From the NCBI RefSeq assembly GCF_008042125.1, contig NZ_RDBI01000035.1:111343-170938 (forward strand): DNA of 59,596 nt, in the 5' to 3' direction. Below are positions 50,399 through 58,864 of this stretch, piece by piece. The position numbers and the translations under genes are program-made. Position 1 is the first letter of the stretch, and each line of letters begins with the position of its first letter. The DNA comes from Streptomyces sp. MS191 (lineage in GTDB: Bacteria > Actinomycetota > Actinomycetes > Streptomycetales > Streptomycetaceae). The notes under the pieces are model-generated. The model saw only the letters and a list, made by a program, of their open reading frames with translations. It ran no database searches and was not told where the DNA came from.

Positions 50399-51454
50399 GT
50401 GCCCAGCATCGTGATCCCTGCCCACAACGAAGAGCGCACACTCGGCCGGCTCCTGGACTCGCTCCTGGCCGAGCCGGGCGGTCCTTCCGGGCTCTCCGAT
50501 CCCTCCGCTTCCGGTGATTCCGCCGCTCCGGCTGCTCCCACCGACGAACCCGGCCGTTCCGGTTCCACCGCCGGCGACCCGTCCGACCCCTCACTCGCAC
50601 CCGCGGCCCCGGGCCGGGCCTCCGCGGACGACTTCGACATCGTCGTCGTGTGCAACGGCTGCACGGACGACACGGCGGGCGTGGCCGCCGCCCGCGGCGC
50701 GCGGGTCCGTGTGGTCGAGATCCCGGTCCCCTCGAAACACGCCGCGCTGCGGGCCGGCGACGAGCACGCGCGCGGCTTCCCCCGGCTGTACGTGGACGCG
50801 GACGTGGTCCTCGGAGCGGCCGACGCCCGGGCCCTCGCGGCGGCCCTCGAGGGCCCCGGCGCCAAACTGGCCGCGGCCCCGGAGCGGCATCTGCCGATGA
50901 CCGGCTGCGGCTGGCGTGTGCGCGCGTACTACCGCGTGTGGCAGCGGTTGCCCGCGGTACGGGAGGGGCTGTTCGGGCGAGGGGTGATCGCGATGTCGGG
51001 GGCGGGCCATGCCCGCATCGCCGCACTGCCTCCCCTGATGGCCGACGACCTGGCCGCCTCGCTCGCCTTCGGTCCCGAGGAGCGGACGGTGGTCGACGCG
51101 GCCCGCGTCGTGGTGCACCCGCCGCGGACGTGGTCCGACCTGATCCGCCGGCGCGTCCGGGCCGCCACGTCGACGGCGCAGCTGGAGAGCGAGCAGGAGC
51201 GTGCGGCACGGAACGAGCCGGCCGCGGACCCCGCACCGCCGGGGGAGGTCGCACCGGGCGGACCGGCGGACCGCCCGTCGGCGCGCACCAGCATGGGCGA
51301 CCTCCGCGCGCTGCTGCGCGCCGAGCCCCGGCTGCTGCCGTCCGTCCTCGTCTTCGCGGCCGCGGCGATCGCCGCGCGCCGGGGCGCGAAGAAGGCGATC
51401 CGGGAGGGCGACTTCCACACCTGGCTGCGCGACGAGAGCAGCCGGCAGGGCTGA
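50399..51454 (+). CDS. GT2-family glycosyltransferase with low-complexity insertion
   Basis: This roughly 351-residue GT-A protein starts directly in the first catalytic strand, PSIVIPAHNEERTLGRLLDS. It then has an insert of about 50 Pro/Ser/Ala/Gly-rich residues before the second strand DFDIVVVCNGCTDDTAG. The donor/metal region is LYVDADVVLG, and the acceptor part is MADDLAASLAFGP. A basic tail with a short hydrophobic helix (LLPSVLVFAAAAIAARRG) may anchor it to the membrane. GTG 50399 is favoured because CATACT lies six bases upstream (leaderless pattern) and the domain starts there; GTG 50366 is an alternative. It is the outermost gene of the glycopolymer locus. Confidence 0.82.
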   Translation: MPSIVIPAHNEERTLGRLLDSLLAEPGGPSGLSDPSASGDSAAPAAPTDEPGRSGSTAGDPSDPSLAPAAPGRASADDFDIVVVCNGCTDDTAGVAAARGARVRVVEIPVPSKHAALRAGDEHARGFPRLYVDADVVLGAADARALAAALEGPGAKLAAAPERHLPMTGCGWRVRAYYRVWQRLPAVREGLFGRGVIAMSGAGHARIAALPPLMADDLAASLAFGPEERTVVDAARVVVHPPRTWSDLIRRRVRAATSTAQLESEQERAARNEPAADPAPPGEVAPGGPADRPSARTSMGDLRALLRAEPRLLPSVLVFAAAAIAARRGAKKAIREGDFHTWLRDESSRQG

Positions 51455-51567
51455 GGCGGGCCGGGCGACCCGACCCGGGCCCCATTCTTCCCACGTGGCA
51501 CGGGCAGTCCTGTGGCTCGGGGTGATTTATGGTGACTCAGGACATATGCCCCCTCACCGGAGGTGCG

Positions 51568-52449
51568 ATGATGCGCGCCGCTGCAGCGATCGCCTCTCTG
51601 GCTGTCAGCGTGACGCTCATCGGCGTGACATCGGCTTGCGACGACGGCGGGTCGACGTCGTCGAACGCCCGGTACGGCGACTGTCCGATCTCGGGACGTC
51701 ACGGGGAGTTCCAGCTCTCACCCAGGACGGCGGGCGCCCTCACGGTCAAGACGACCCTGCCCGCGCCCGGCTGGTGGAACGGCGACACGCCGGACTCGAT
51801 CGAGAGCGGCTACGAGTACTGCATGGCCGCCAACATCGCCTACCGGTCCGGACTCGACCGGTTGAAGGTGGAGAACGCCCCCTTTCCGGAGGTGGTGTCC
51901 GGCCGGACCACGGACTTCGACCTGGCCCTGGCGCAGATCACGATCACCCCGGAGCGGAGCAAGGTCGCCGAGTTCTCCCCGCCCTACCTCTCCTCGACCC
52001 TGGGAGTGCTGATCAGGGACGGCGAGAAGATCGACGAGGACAACATCCGTGACGTCCGCATCGGGGTGGCCGAGGGCACCACGGGCGAGGAGTTCGTCGA
52101 GAAGCGCCTCAAGCCGACCAAGCCCGTCACCGCCTTCGCCAACGACCCGGCGATGGTCACGGCGCTGGAGGAGGGACGGATCGACGCGGTCGTCCACGAC
52201 ACGACGATTCTGCTGGCGTACCCCCAGAAGCGGGAGGGCAGGGTGCGCCTCGTGGGCCAGTACAGGACCGACCAGGGGTACGGCGCCCTCTACCCGAAGG
52301 GGTCGCCGAACAAGGACGAGCTGGACCGGATCATCAGGCAGCTGATCGACGACGGGACACTCACCAAGTTGTCGGCCGTCTATCTCGGGGCCGCCTTCGG
52401 CCAGGATCCGGCCAAGATCCCGTACTTCACCGTCGGCGGCGGCTCCTGA
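51568..52449 (+). CDS. Solute-binding lipoprotein (SBP_bac_3 family), orphan
   Basis: This 293-residue protein is a family-3 periplasmic-type binding protein for amino acids or similar polar solutes. The signal peptide ends in a lipobox-like VTSAC, so it is probably lipid-anchored. Domain features are LTVKTTLPAPGWWNGD, FDLALAQITITPERSKVAEF, VAEGTTGEEFVEKRL and GRIDAVVHDTTILLAY. GGAGG is placed five bases before ATG 51568. No ABC permease or ATPase gene is beside it, so it works with a transporter elsewhere or as a sensor. It faces the SpoIIE sensor phosphatase gene across a strong terminator. Confidence 0.88.
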   Translation: MMRAAAAIASLAVSVTLIGVTSACDDGGSTSSNARYGDCPISGRHGEFQLSPRTAGALTVKTTLPAPGWWNGDTPDSIESGYEYCMAANIAYRSGLDRLKVENAPFPEVVSGRTTDFDLALAQITITPERSKVAEFSPPYLSSTLGVLIRDGEKIDEDNIRDVRIGVAEGTTGEEFVEKRLKPTKPVTAFANDPAMVTALEEGRIDAVVHDTTILLAYPQKREGRVRLVGQYRTDQGYGALYPKGSPNKDELDRIIRQLIDDGTLTKLSAVYLGAAFGQDPAKIPYFTVGGGS

Positions 52450-52454
52450 AGGCT

Positions 52455-52492
52455 CCGGACCGCCGCACACCCCGCGGTGTGCGGCGGTCCGG
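52455..52492. terminator. Strong bidirectional terminator
   Basis: A perfect 17-bp inverted repeat CCGGACCGCCGCACACC / GGTGTGCGGCGGTCCGG with the 4-base loop CCGC lies between the stop of the binding-protein gene (52449) and the stop of the convergent phosphatase gene (52506). Confidence 0.88.
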
Positions 52493-52505
52493 TCTCCGTC
52501 CCGCC

Positions 52506-55289
52506 TCAAAGGTCGGCCATGAGGAGACCGCTCAGGTCCCCCGCCGCTCCGGCGTCGAGCGCCTGCTCAGCCCAGATGATCTTGCCTCGGTCGGTGTACC
52601 GGGTCCCCCAGCGGCGGGACAGCTGCGCGACGAGGAACAGACCACGGCCCCCCTCGTCGGTGAAGGTCGCGCGGCGCAGGTGCGGGGAGGTGCTGGTGCC
52701 GTCGGCGACCTCGCAGATCAGGCTGTCGCCGTCGCGCAGCAGCCGCAGGCTGATGGGGCTCCCGCCGTACCGGATGGCGTTCGTCACCAGTTCGCTGAGG
52801 ATCAGCTCGGTCGTGAAGGCCGCCTCGCCGAGCCCCCAGGATTCCAGCTTGCGGGTGCCCTCGGCGCGGATCCAGTGGACAGCCGCGGGGTCGTCCGGCA
52901 CCTCCCACTCCGCGACCTGGTCGGGGTCGAGCAACCGGGTGCGTGCGACGAGCAGGGCGACGTCGTCACTCGACCTGGTGCGCAGCATCGCGTCGAGGAC
53001 CGCCCGGCAGGTGTCGTCCGGGGTGGCACCGTGCGTATCGGCGAGCGCCGCCTTCAACATGTCGAGCCCGACGTCGATGTCACGGCCGCGGGCCTCGACC
53101 AGGCCGTCGGTGTAGAGGACGAGCCGGCTGTCGGCGGCCAGCCGGAGCACGGCCGTCTCGACCGGCAGGCCTCCTCCCACGCCGAGTGGCGGGGCGACGG
53201 GGATGTCGGGGAAGGTCACCGAGCCGTCGGGCGAGACCAGCGCCGGACCGGGATGACCGGCCCGGGCGAGAACACATCGCCCTGAGACCGGATCGTAGAC
53301 CGCGTACAGGCAGGTGGCTCCGGCGACGGCCTCGGTGTTGCCCTCGGCCGCCGCGTCCTGGTCGATCCGGGTGATCAGGTCGTCCAGGTGCGCGAGCAGT
53401 TCGTCCGGAGGGAGGTCCAGGGCGGCGAAGTTGTGCACCGCCGTCCTCAGGCGGCCCATCGTCGCGGCGGCGTGCAGACCGTGTCCGACGACGTCGCCGA
53501 CCACCAGGGCCACCCGGGCCCCCGGCAGCGGGATGACGTCGTACCAGTCACCGCCCACCCCCGCCTGGGCGGGCAGGTACCGGTGCCCGACCTCCAGCGC
53601 GGACAGCTCGGGGAGCGCTCCGGGCAGCAGGCTGCGCTGGAGGGTGACGGCCGTGGTGTGCTCGCGGGTGTACCGGCGCGCGTTGTCGATGCACACGGCG
53701 GCCCGGGCGGCGAGTTCCTCGGCGGGAGACAGGTCGTCCGGCTCGAAGGGGTCCTGCTCCGAACGCCAGAACTCCACGACCCCCAGCAACTGGCCTCGGG
53801 CCTGGAGCGGCACCGAGATCATGGAGTGGATACCGGATTCGACGACCTTCCGGGCCCACTCCGGGTCCTGGGCCCGCCATCCGTCGGCCGTGGCGAGGTG
53901 CGCCACCACCACCGGCCGGCCGGTGGTCAGGCTGACGGCCACGGGACTGCCGGGCGCGTAGCGCATGGGCGTCCCGACCGGATGGAAGGGCGCGTCCTCC
54001 CGGATGCCCGCGGCTGCGATGCGGCGCATCTCCGTGCTCGCCCCGGCCGGTTCACCGCCTTGCAGCACCGGCTCCACCAGCTCGACGGTGGCGAAGTCGG
54101 CGAAGCGCGGGACCGCCACCTCGGTCAGCTCCTCGGCGGTGCGCTGCATGTCGAGAGTGGTGCCGATCCGGGTGCTGGCCTCGTAGAGCAGTCGCAGGCG
54201 CCCGCCCGCCACGTCCGCCCGGCCCGCGAGGGCGCTCAGCTCCGTGGTGTCCCGCAGGGTGGCCACGCTGCCCCCCTGCGGCCCGACGACCGGCCGCACG
54301 CTGACCGCGAGCAGGATCTCCCCGGCCAGGAAGACCCGGTCCGTGGCCGCCTGGCCCGATCCCAGCAGCTCGGCCAGGGCCGGGCTCAGCCCGAGTCGGG
54401 TGACCGGTCGACCCTCGGCCTCGGGCGGCAGTGCGAGCAGCCGGCGCGCCTCGTCGTTGGCCAGCAGCAGTTTTCCGTCGACGTCCAGGATGATCACGCC
54501 TTCACGGACCGCGTGCAGCACCGCGTCGTGGTGCTCGTACATGCGGGTCATCTCCACCGGCCCGAGGCCCCGGGTCTGGCGCCGCAGACGCCCGCTGACC
54601 AGCGCCGACCCACCCGCGGCCAGCAGCAGCGCGACACCGCCGGCGGCGAAGATCACCGGCAGCTGGTCCTCCACGACACTGGTCACCTTGTCCACCGTGA
54701 CGCCCACGGTGACGAGGCCCACCGCGTTCCCCTTCTCGTCGAAGACGGCCACCGTCGAGTCGACCGCCTTCCCCAGGCTGCTGTCGAACGTGGTCTGGTG
54801 GGGCTCGCCCTCGAGCGCCTGGCCGTAGGAGGTGGAGACGTGCTTCCCGATCTGGTCCGGGTCCGGGTGGGTCCAACGGAAGCCGTAGGGGCTCAGCGCC
54901 ACGACGTAGTCGACACCGGTCTTCTTGCGCACCACCTCGGCGTGCGGCTGGAGCGCCGCCGTCGGGTCGTCGCTCTCCATCGCCTCCGCGGTGCCCGGGG
55001 CGTTCGCGAACGACTCGGCCGCCACCAGCGACCGGTCGCCGGCTTCCTGGATCGCTCGGTTGCGGTCCTGGAACACGAGCACCACCAGGGCCGTGGCGAT
55101 GAGCAGCAGGACGACCACCAGCTGCAGCAGGAAGACCTGACCGGCGGCACTGCGCGGGTTCAGCAACGACGGGACACGCCGGCCGGCCGCCGGGTGGCGG
55201 GCCTCCGGGCCGGCCTTCGACGACCCGGCCTTCGGCGGCACGCGGCCGCGCCGTCGGCTCGCCGGGGCGAATCGCCCGAGTATGCCCAT
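52506..55289 (-). CDS. SpoIIE-type PP2C sensor phosphatase with PAS, GAF and HATPase domains
   Basis: This 927-residue membrane sensor dephosphorylates anti-anti-sigma factors. Helix 1 (about 50-72, VFLLQLVVVLLLIATALVVL) and helix 2 (about 212-232) flank an extracytoplasmic sensor of the DcuS/CitA type with DYVVALSPYGFRWTHPDPDQ. A PAS domain (about 255-355), a GAF domain (about 375-545) and a PP2C/SpoIIE domain (about 560-780) follow, the last with GGDWYDVIPL, VGDVVGHGLHAAATMG, LYTDGLVEARGRD and SSDDVALLVAR. A C-terminal HATPase of RsbW type has LSELVTNAIRYGG and DEGGRGLFLVAQLS. Phosphatase and kinase-like domains in one chain are common in Streptomyces. GATACT six bases before ATG 55289 suggests a leaderless mRNA. 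Confidence 0.9.
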   Translation of the reverse strand: MGILGRFAPASRRRGRVPPKAGSSKAGPEARHPAAGRRVPSLLNPRSAAGQVFLLQLVVVLLLIATALVVLVFQDRNRAIQEAGDRSLVAAESFANAPGTAEAMESDDPTAALQPHAEVVRKKTGVDYVVALSPYGFRWTHPDPDQIGKHVSTSYGQALEGEPHQTTFDSSLGKAVDSTVAVFDEKGNAVGLVTVGVTVDKVTSVVEDQLPVIFAAGGVALLLAAGGSALVSGRLRRQTRGLGPVEMTRMYEHHDAVLHAVREGVIILDVDGKLLLANDEARRLLALPPEAEGRPVTRLGLSPALAELLGSGQAATDRVFLAGEILLAVSVRPVVGPQGGSVATLRDTTELSALAGRADVAGGRLRLLYEASTRIGTTLDMQRTAEELTEVAVPRFADFATVELVEPVLQGGEPAGASTEMRRIAAAGIREDAPFHPVGTPMRYAPGSPVAVSLTTGRPVVVAHLATADGWRAQDPEWARKVVESGIHSMISVPLQARGQLLGVVEFWRSEQDPFEPDDLSPAEELAARAAVCIDNARRYTREHTTAVTLQRSLLPGALPELSALEVGHRYLPAQAGVGGDWYDVIPLPGARVALVVGDVVGHGLHAAATMGRLRTAVHNFAALDLPPDELLAHLDDLITRIDQDAAAEGNTEAVAGATCLYAVYDPVSGRCVLARAGHPGPALVSPDGSVTFPDIPVAPPLGVGGGLPVETAVLRLAADSRLVLYTDGLVEARGRDIDVGLDMLKAALADTHGATPDDTCRAVLDAMLRTRSSDDVALLVARTRLLDPDQVAEWEVPDDPAAVHWIRAEGTRKLESWGLGEAAFTTELILSELVTNAIRYGGSPISLRLLRDGDSLICEVADGTSTSPHLRRATFTDEGGRGLFLVAQLSRRWGTRYTDRGKIIWAEQALDAGAAGDLSGLLMADL

Positions 55290-55397
55290 TTTCTCAGTAT
55301 CAGTGACCGGCCCGTCGGGCGCGGCTCAGGGCGGACGCAGGCCGGTCCGGGATCCACGGGAACCCGGGCCGTGACACCGATGCCTCCGGGAACGCAA

Positions 55398-55431
55398 AAT
55401 TACCGGCGAGTCATATGACTCACCGGTAATT
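55398..55431 (-). terminator. AT-rich near-perfect palindrome downstream of tRNA-Leu
   Basis: Arms of 17 bp (55398-55414 and 55415-55431) match except for one position, with no loop beyond the central CATATG. Read on the tRNA strand it ends in a short TTTT, which fits an intrinsic terminator about 40 bases past the tRNA 3' end. It is clearly more AT-rich than its surroundings and also lies in the upstream region of the SpoIIE gene, so a protein-binding role is possible too. Confidence 0.6.
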
Positions 55432-55443
55432 CGTGAACGCGTG

Positions 55444-55466
55444 GGGAACGATCTCATGATCGTCCC
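55444..55466 (-). other. Hairpin immediately 3' of tRNA-Leu
   Basis: GGGAACGATC-TCAT-GATCGTCCC forms a 9-bp stem with one bulged A, three bases from the CCA end of the tRNA. It may guide 3' processing or act as a first terminator ahead of the palindrome at 55398-55431. Confidence 0.5.
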
Positions 55467-55469
55467 AGC

Positions 55470-55557
55470 TGGTGTCCGAGGGGGGACTTGAACCCCCACG
55501 CCCGATAAAGGGCACTAGCACCTCAAGCTAGCGCGTCTGCCATTCCGCCACCCGGAC
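55470..55557 (-). tRNA. tRNA-Leu (anticodon GAG)
   Basis: The minus strand folds as a class II tRNA of 88 bases with CCA encoded (55470-55472). The acceptor stem GTCCGGG pairs with CTCGGAC, the D-arm contains GGCGGAATGGCAGACGC, and the anticodon stem CTAGC/GCTAG holds the loop TTGAGGT, giving anticodon GAG, which reads CUC leucine codons. The long variable arm TGCCCTTTATCGGGC is typical of tRNA-Leu, and the T-arm is GGGGGTTCAAGTCCCCC. GTGAAA and TAGAGT 45-75 bases upstream form a plausible promoter. No duplicated 3' segment or integrase gene is near, so it is not serving as an integration site here. Confidence 0.97.
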
Positions 55558-55601
55558 CAGGTGTCTGCCGCTTTGGGGTGATTCCCGCGGCGACATGGAT
55601 A

Positions 55602-55631
55602 ACTCTACCAGGGGTTCGAGGTGGCTTTCAC
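55602..55631 (-). promoter_or_regulatory. Probable promoter of tRNA-Leu
   Basis: On the minus strand GTGAAA (55626-55631) and TAGAGT (55602-55607) are separated by 18 bp and lie 45 bp upstream of the tRNA 5' end. The boxes resemble -35 and -10 elements of the principal sigma factor, with an imperfect -35. Confidence 0.4.
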
Positions 55632-55770
55632 CCGCGTTTTCCGTGGTCAGTGCGGTGCGGCGACCCCACCACCCTTGATCACGCACGCGTTGCACCGCCA
55701 GACGTACAGAATGTGGCGATTCCCCTACGGAGTGTGCGTTTCTCGGCGTGCGGCCCCCTAGCCTGCCCGG

Positions 55771-57072
55771 GTGAGCTACTCCGAGTACCGCAGACCCCGG
55801 ATCCTGACGCCGCTGCGGGAGCACCTGAAGGACACGTTCTGGTTCGCGCCGGTCGCCGCCATGGTCGCCGTCTTCGTGCTGTGGATCGTCGCCGACGAGC
55901 TGGACCGGGCCCTCGTCGAGTACCTCCAGAGCGAGCAGGCCTACGACGACGTCGCCGACCTGATCAAGATCGCCGAGGACGCGAAGACGATCGTCACGAC
56001 GATCAGCTCGGCGATGATGACGTTCATCGGTGTGGTGTTCTCGATCTCCCTGGTCGCCCTCCAGATGGCCAGCGGGCAGCTCAGCCCCCGGGTGGTGCCG
56101 ATGTTCATCCGGAGCCGGATCACCAAGGCCACCTTCTCCGTCTTCCTGGCGACGTTCCTGCTCTCCCTGCTGGTCCTCGCCTCGTACGAGGGCGAGACCG
56201 ACCCCGAGCGCGTCTCGGCCGTACCGCTGGTGCAGTCGATCCTGACGCTCCTCATGCTGGGGCTGAGCCTGCTGCTCTTCGTGGCGTACGTGAACACCAC
56301 GCTTCGGCTGATGCGGGTGGGGCACGTGGTGGACCTGATCACGAACGAGGCGTTCCGGGTCCTGGCGAAGCAGCCCCGGCACGAGGGCGCGGTCGAGGAC
56401 CTCGGGCCCGCGACGGCGTTCCTCACCCACCGGGGGCGGGCCGGCGTGCTGCGCGACGTGAACGTCGCTCTGCTGGTGCGGGCCGCCCGGCGACACGGGG
56501 TGGTGCTGCGGCTGATCCCCCGCATCGGGGACTTCGTCCTGCCGGGTACGCGGATCCTGGCCGTCCACGGCGACGGGCAGGTGCCCCGCCTGCTGTCCTC
56601 GGCCGTGTCGGTCGGCATCGAGCGGTCGTTCTACCAGGACCTCTCCTTCGGGCTGCGGCAGCTCTCCGACATCGCGCTGCGGGCGCTCTCCTCCTCGGTG
56701 AACGATCCGACGACGGCCGTGCAGTGCCTGGACCGGACCACCCAGTTCCTCGCGGCGCTCGCGGACCGCCCGCTGGGCACGGTCCGCCATCGCGACCGGA
56801 AGGGCGCGGTCCGGCTGGTCCAGGACGTGCCGGGGTGGACGGATCTGGTGGACCTGGGGTTCGCCGAGGTCCGGGTCTGCGCGGCGGGCAACCCGCAGGT
56901 GATCCGCCGGCTGCTCGCGGGGCTGGACGACCTGCTGTCCCTGGTACCCGCCGAACGCAGGCAGCCGCTCCTGCGGCACCGCACACTCCTGGTGCAGCTG
57001 GTGGAGCGCACCGTCCCGGAGCCGGCCGACCGGGACTTCGCCCTGAAGGCCGACCGCCAGGGGATCGGCTGA
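55771..57072 (+). CDS. DUF2254 integral membrane protein
   Basis: This 433-residue protein belongs to the DUF2254 family of unknown function. Helices are visible at about 25-43 (WFAPVAAMVAVFVLWIVADE), 72-97 (TISSAMMTFIGVVFSISLVA), 117-138 and 150-175. The rest is a soluble cytosolic domain with DLSFGLRQLSDIALRALSSSVNDPTTAVQCLD, the conserved core of the family. The family is sometimes linked to ion or envelope stress, but no role is established. TAGCCT exactly six bases before GTG 55771 with no ribosome site suggests a leaderless transcript. A terminator hairpin follows. Confidence 0.88.
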   Translation: MSYSEYRRPRILTPLREHLKDTFWFAPVAAMVAVFVLWIVADELDRALVEYLQSEQAYDDVADLIKIAEDAKTIVTTISSAMMTFIGVVFSISLVALQMASGQLSPRVVPMFIRSRITKATFSVFLATFLLSLLVLASYEGETDPERVSAVPLVQSILTLLMLGLSLLLFVAYVNTTLRLMRVGHVVDLITNEAFRVLAKQPRHEGAVEDLGPATAFLTHRGRAGVLRDVNVALLVRAARRHGVVLRLIPRIGDFVLPGTRILAVHGDGQVPRLLSSAVSVGIERSFYQDLSFGLRQLSDIALRALSSSVNDPTTAVQCLDRTTQFLAALADRPLGTVRHRDRKGAVRLVQDVPGWTDLVDLGFAEVRVCAAGNPQVIRRLLAGLDDLLSLVPAERRQPLLRHRTLLVQLVERTVPEPADRDFALKADRQGIG

Positions 57073-57091
57073 TCCGGGCCGGGGCGCGGGT

Positions 57092-57118
57092 GGCCCGGGG
57101 CCTCCGCGGCCCCGGGCC
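57092..57118. terminator. Hairpin between convergent genes
   Basis: An 11-bp perfect stem GGCCCGGGGCC / GGCCCCGGGCC with loop TCCGC lies between the DUF2254 stop (57072) and the stop of the convergent sugar isomerase-like gene (57125). Confidence 0.7.
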
Positions 57119-57124
57119 CTTCGG

Positions 57125-58192
57125 TCAGCAGTCCTTCTCGCGCAGCGAGTGGAGGTGCGCGCTGGACTTGCGGGCGAAGGCGAAGGACTCGACGGGGTTG
57201 TCGTGCTCGGCCTGCCAGTGGTGGGCGTGGCGCCCGTGACGGGTGCGGCTCACTGCGGAGATGAAGCGCTGGTAGTCGATGTCCCCGTCGCCGACGTCCG
57301 ACATCCGGTAGCCGTCGCGGACGGAGTCGTCGTGCTCGCCGTCCTTGACGTGGAAGAGCGGGTACCGGTGGGGCTGGCGCAGGACGTAGTCCAGCGGGTC
57401 GAAGGGGGCGGGGGTGCCGTCGACGCGGCGGGAGAAGCGGAACTGGGCCACGTACGCCCAGTAGATGTCGAGTTCGAGGTGGACGAGTTCGGGGTCGGTC
57501 TCGGCGAGCAGGACGTCGTAGAGACGGACGTCGGGGCGGTCGGTGGCGAAGGAGAACTCCTCGGCGTGGTTGTGCTGGTAGAACTTCATGCCGCGCTTCT
57601 TCGCCTCGGCGCCGTACCGGTTGAACTCCTCGGCGCAGCGCTTCCAGCCGTCGACGGTGCTGCCGTACCGCCAGGGGCCCGAGGCCGTGCCGATGTGCGG
57701 GAGGCCGAGGGCCTGGGCGTCGTCGAGGACCCGGGTGAGGTTCTGGGCGAAGGTGTAGGCGTTCGGGTCGGAGGAGTAGTAGCCGACGTGGCTGCCGATG
57801 GCCCGCAGACCGTGGTCGCGGGTGAGGTTCCTGAGCTCGGGCAGGGTGATGGCGCCCGCCGAACCCTGGGTGTAGCCGGCGAACTCGACCTCGTCGTATC
57901 CGTACTTCCTGAGCTCGGCGAAGACGGTGTCGAAGCCGAGCGTGGCGACCTTGTCCCGCAGCGAGTAGAGCTGGATGCCCAGACGGCCGGGCGGCAGGAC
58001 GGCGCGGCCGTGGCCCTTGCCCCGGGTGACGGGGTCGGCCGCGGACGAGGCGGGTCCGGCGGCCGAGGCGGCCGGGGCGGCGGCCGCGAGGATGCCGGCG
58101 GCGGTCGCGCCGGCCGCCACGCCGAGCATGGCCCGCCGGCTGAGCTTGTGGGTGAGTTCCGGGTCCACGGACGTACGGGGGATGCGGCTCAT
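57125..58192 (-). CDS. Tat-exported sugar phosphate isomerase/epimerase-like protein
   Basis: This 355-residue protein has a twin-arginine signal (HKLSRRAMLGVAAGATAAG, then an Ala-rich hydrophobic stretch to about 60) followed by an AP-endonuclease-2-type TIM barrel: LGIQLYSLRDKVATLGF, YGYDEVEFAGYTQG, IGSHVGYYSSDPNAY, KFYQHNHAEEFSF, VHLELDIYWAYVA and LFHVKDGEHDD, which carry the His/Glu/Asp metal ligands of xylose-isomerase-like enzymes. Export suggests action on an extracellular sugar or cofactor precursor. AGGAG lies 10 bases before ATG 58192. The next gene on the strand is an alkaline-phosphatase-family protein; I recall this pair in actinobacterial ebo-type clusters, but that link is an inference. 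Confidence 0.85.
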   Translation of the reverse strand: MSRIPRTSVDPELTHKLSRRAMLGVAAGATAAGILAAAAPAASAAGPASSAADPVTRGKGHGRAVLPPGRLGIQLYSLRDKVATLGFDTVFAELRKYGYDEVEFAGYTQGSAGAITLPELRNLTRDHGLRAIGSHVGYYSSDPNAYTFAQNLTRVLDDAQALGLPHIGTASGPWRYGSTVDGWKRCAEEFNRYGAEAKKRGMKFYQHNHAEEFSFATDRPDVRLYDVLLAETDPELVHLELDIYWAYVAQFRFSRRVDGTPAPFDPLDYVLRQPHRYPLFHVKDGEHDDSVRDGYRMSDVGDGDIDYQRFISAVSRTRHGRHAHHWQAEHDNPVESFAFARKSSAHLHSLREKDC

Positions 58193-58864
58193 CTGTGGAT
58201 AACTCCTCGTTGTCGGATTCGTCTGCTTCACTGGATTCCGTTGCGCCGGGATCGGGTCAGTGGAGACCGGCGAGTCGGAGCAGCAGGGACTTCACATCGG
58301 TGGCCGCGACGCGGCCGCTTACGGCGCGGGGGGTGGAGCACAGGATGAGCGGACCTTCGTCATCGCTCGTGGGGAGGCGGCCATGGCTGCCGCGAATAGG
58401 TGAGGGATCGAGCGGCACGACCGCCAGCCGGTAGCGCATGCCGAGCTTCTTGCGGGCGATCGCCGTGGCCGCCTTCACCCGGACGTAGGGGTCGAGCGGG
58501 TCCATGAACAGTTCGGCGGGGTCGTAGCCGGGTTTCCGGTGGATCTCGACGAGCTGGGCGAAGTCGGGGGCCTTCGCGTCGTCGAGCCAGTAGTAGTACG
58601 TGAACCAGGCGTCGGGCTCGGCGAGGGCGACGAACTCCCCGGAGCGGGGGTGGTCGAGGCCGTGCTCCTTCTTGCCTTCGTCGTCGAGGAGCCGCTCGAT
58701 GCCGGGGACGCCCTCGAGGGCGTCGCGGACGCGGGCCATCTCCCCGGGATCGCCGTGGTCGCGTACGTAGACGTGTGCGAGCTGGTGGTCGGCGACCGCG
58801 AAGGCGCGGGAGGCCATCGGGTCCAGGTACTCCATGCCGTCCTGGGTGTGGACTTCGAGGAGGC

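Noticed and set aside
55470..55557. tRNA-Leu as an integration site of a mobile element
   Set aside because: No integrase, no direct repeat of the tRNA 3' end and no change in gene content on either side.
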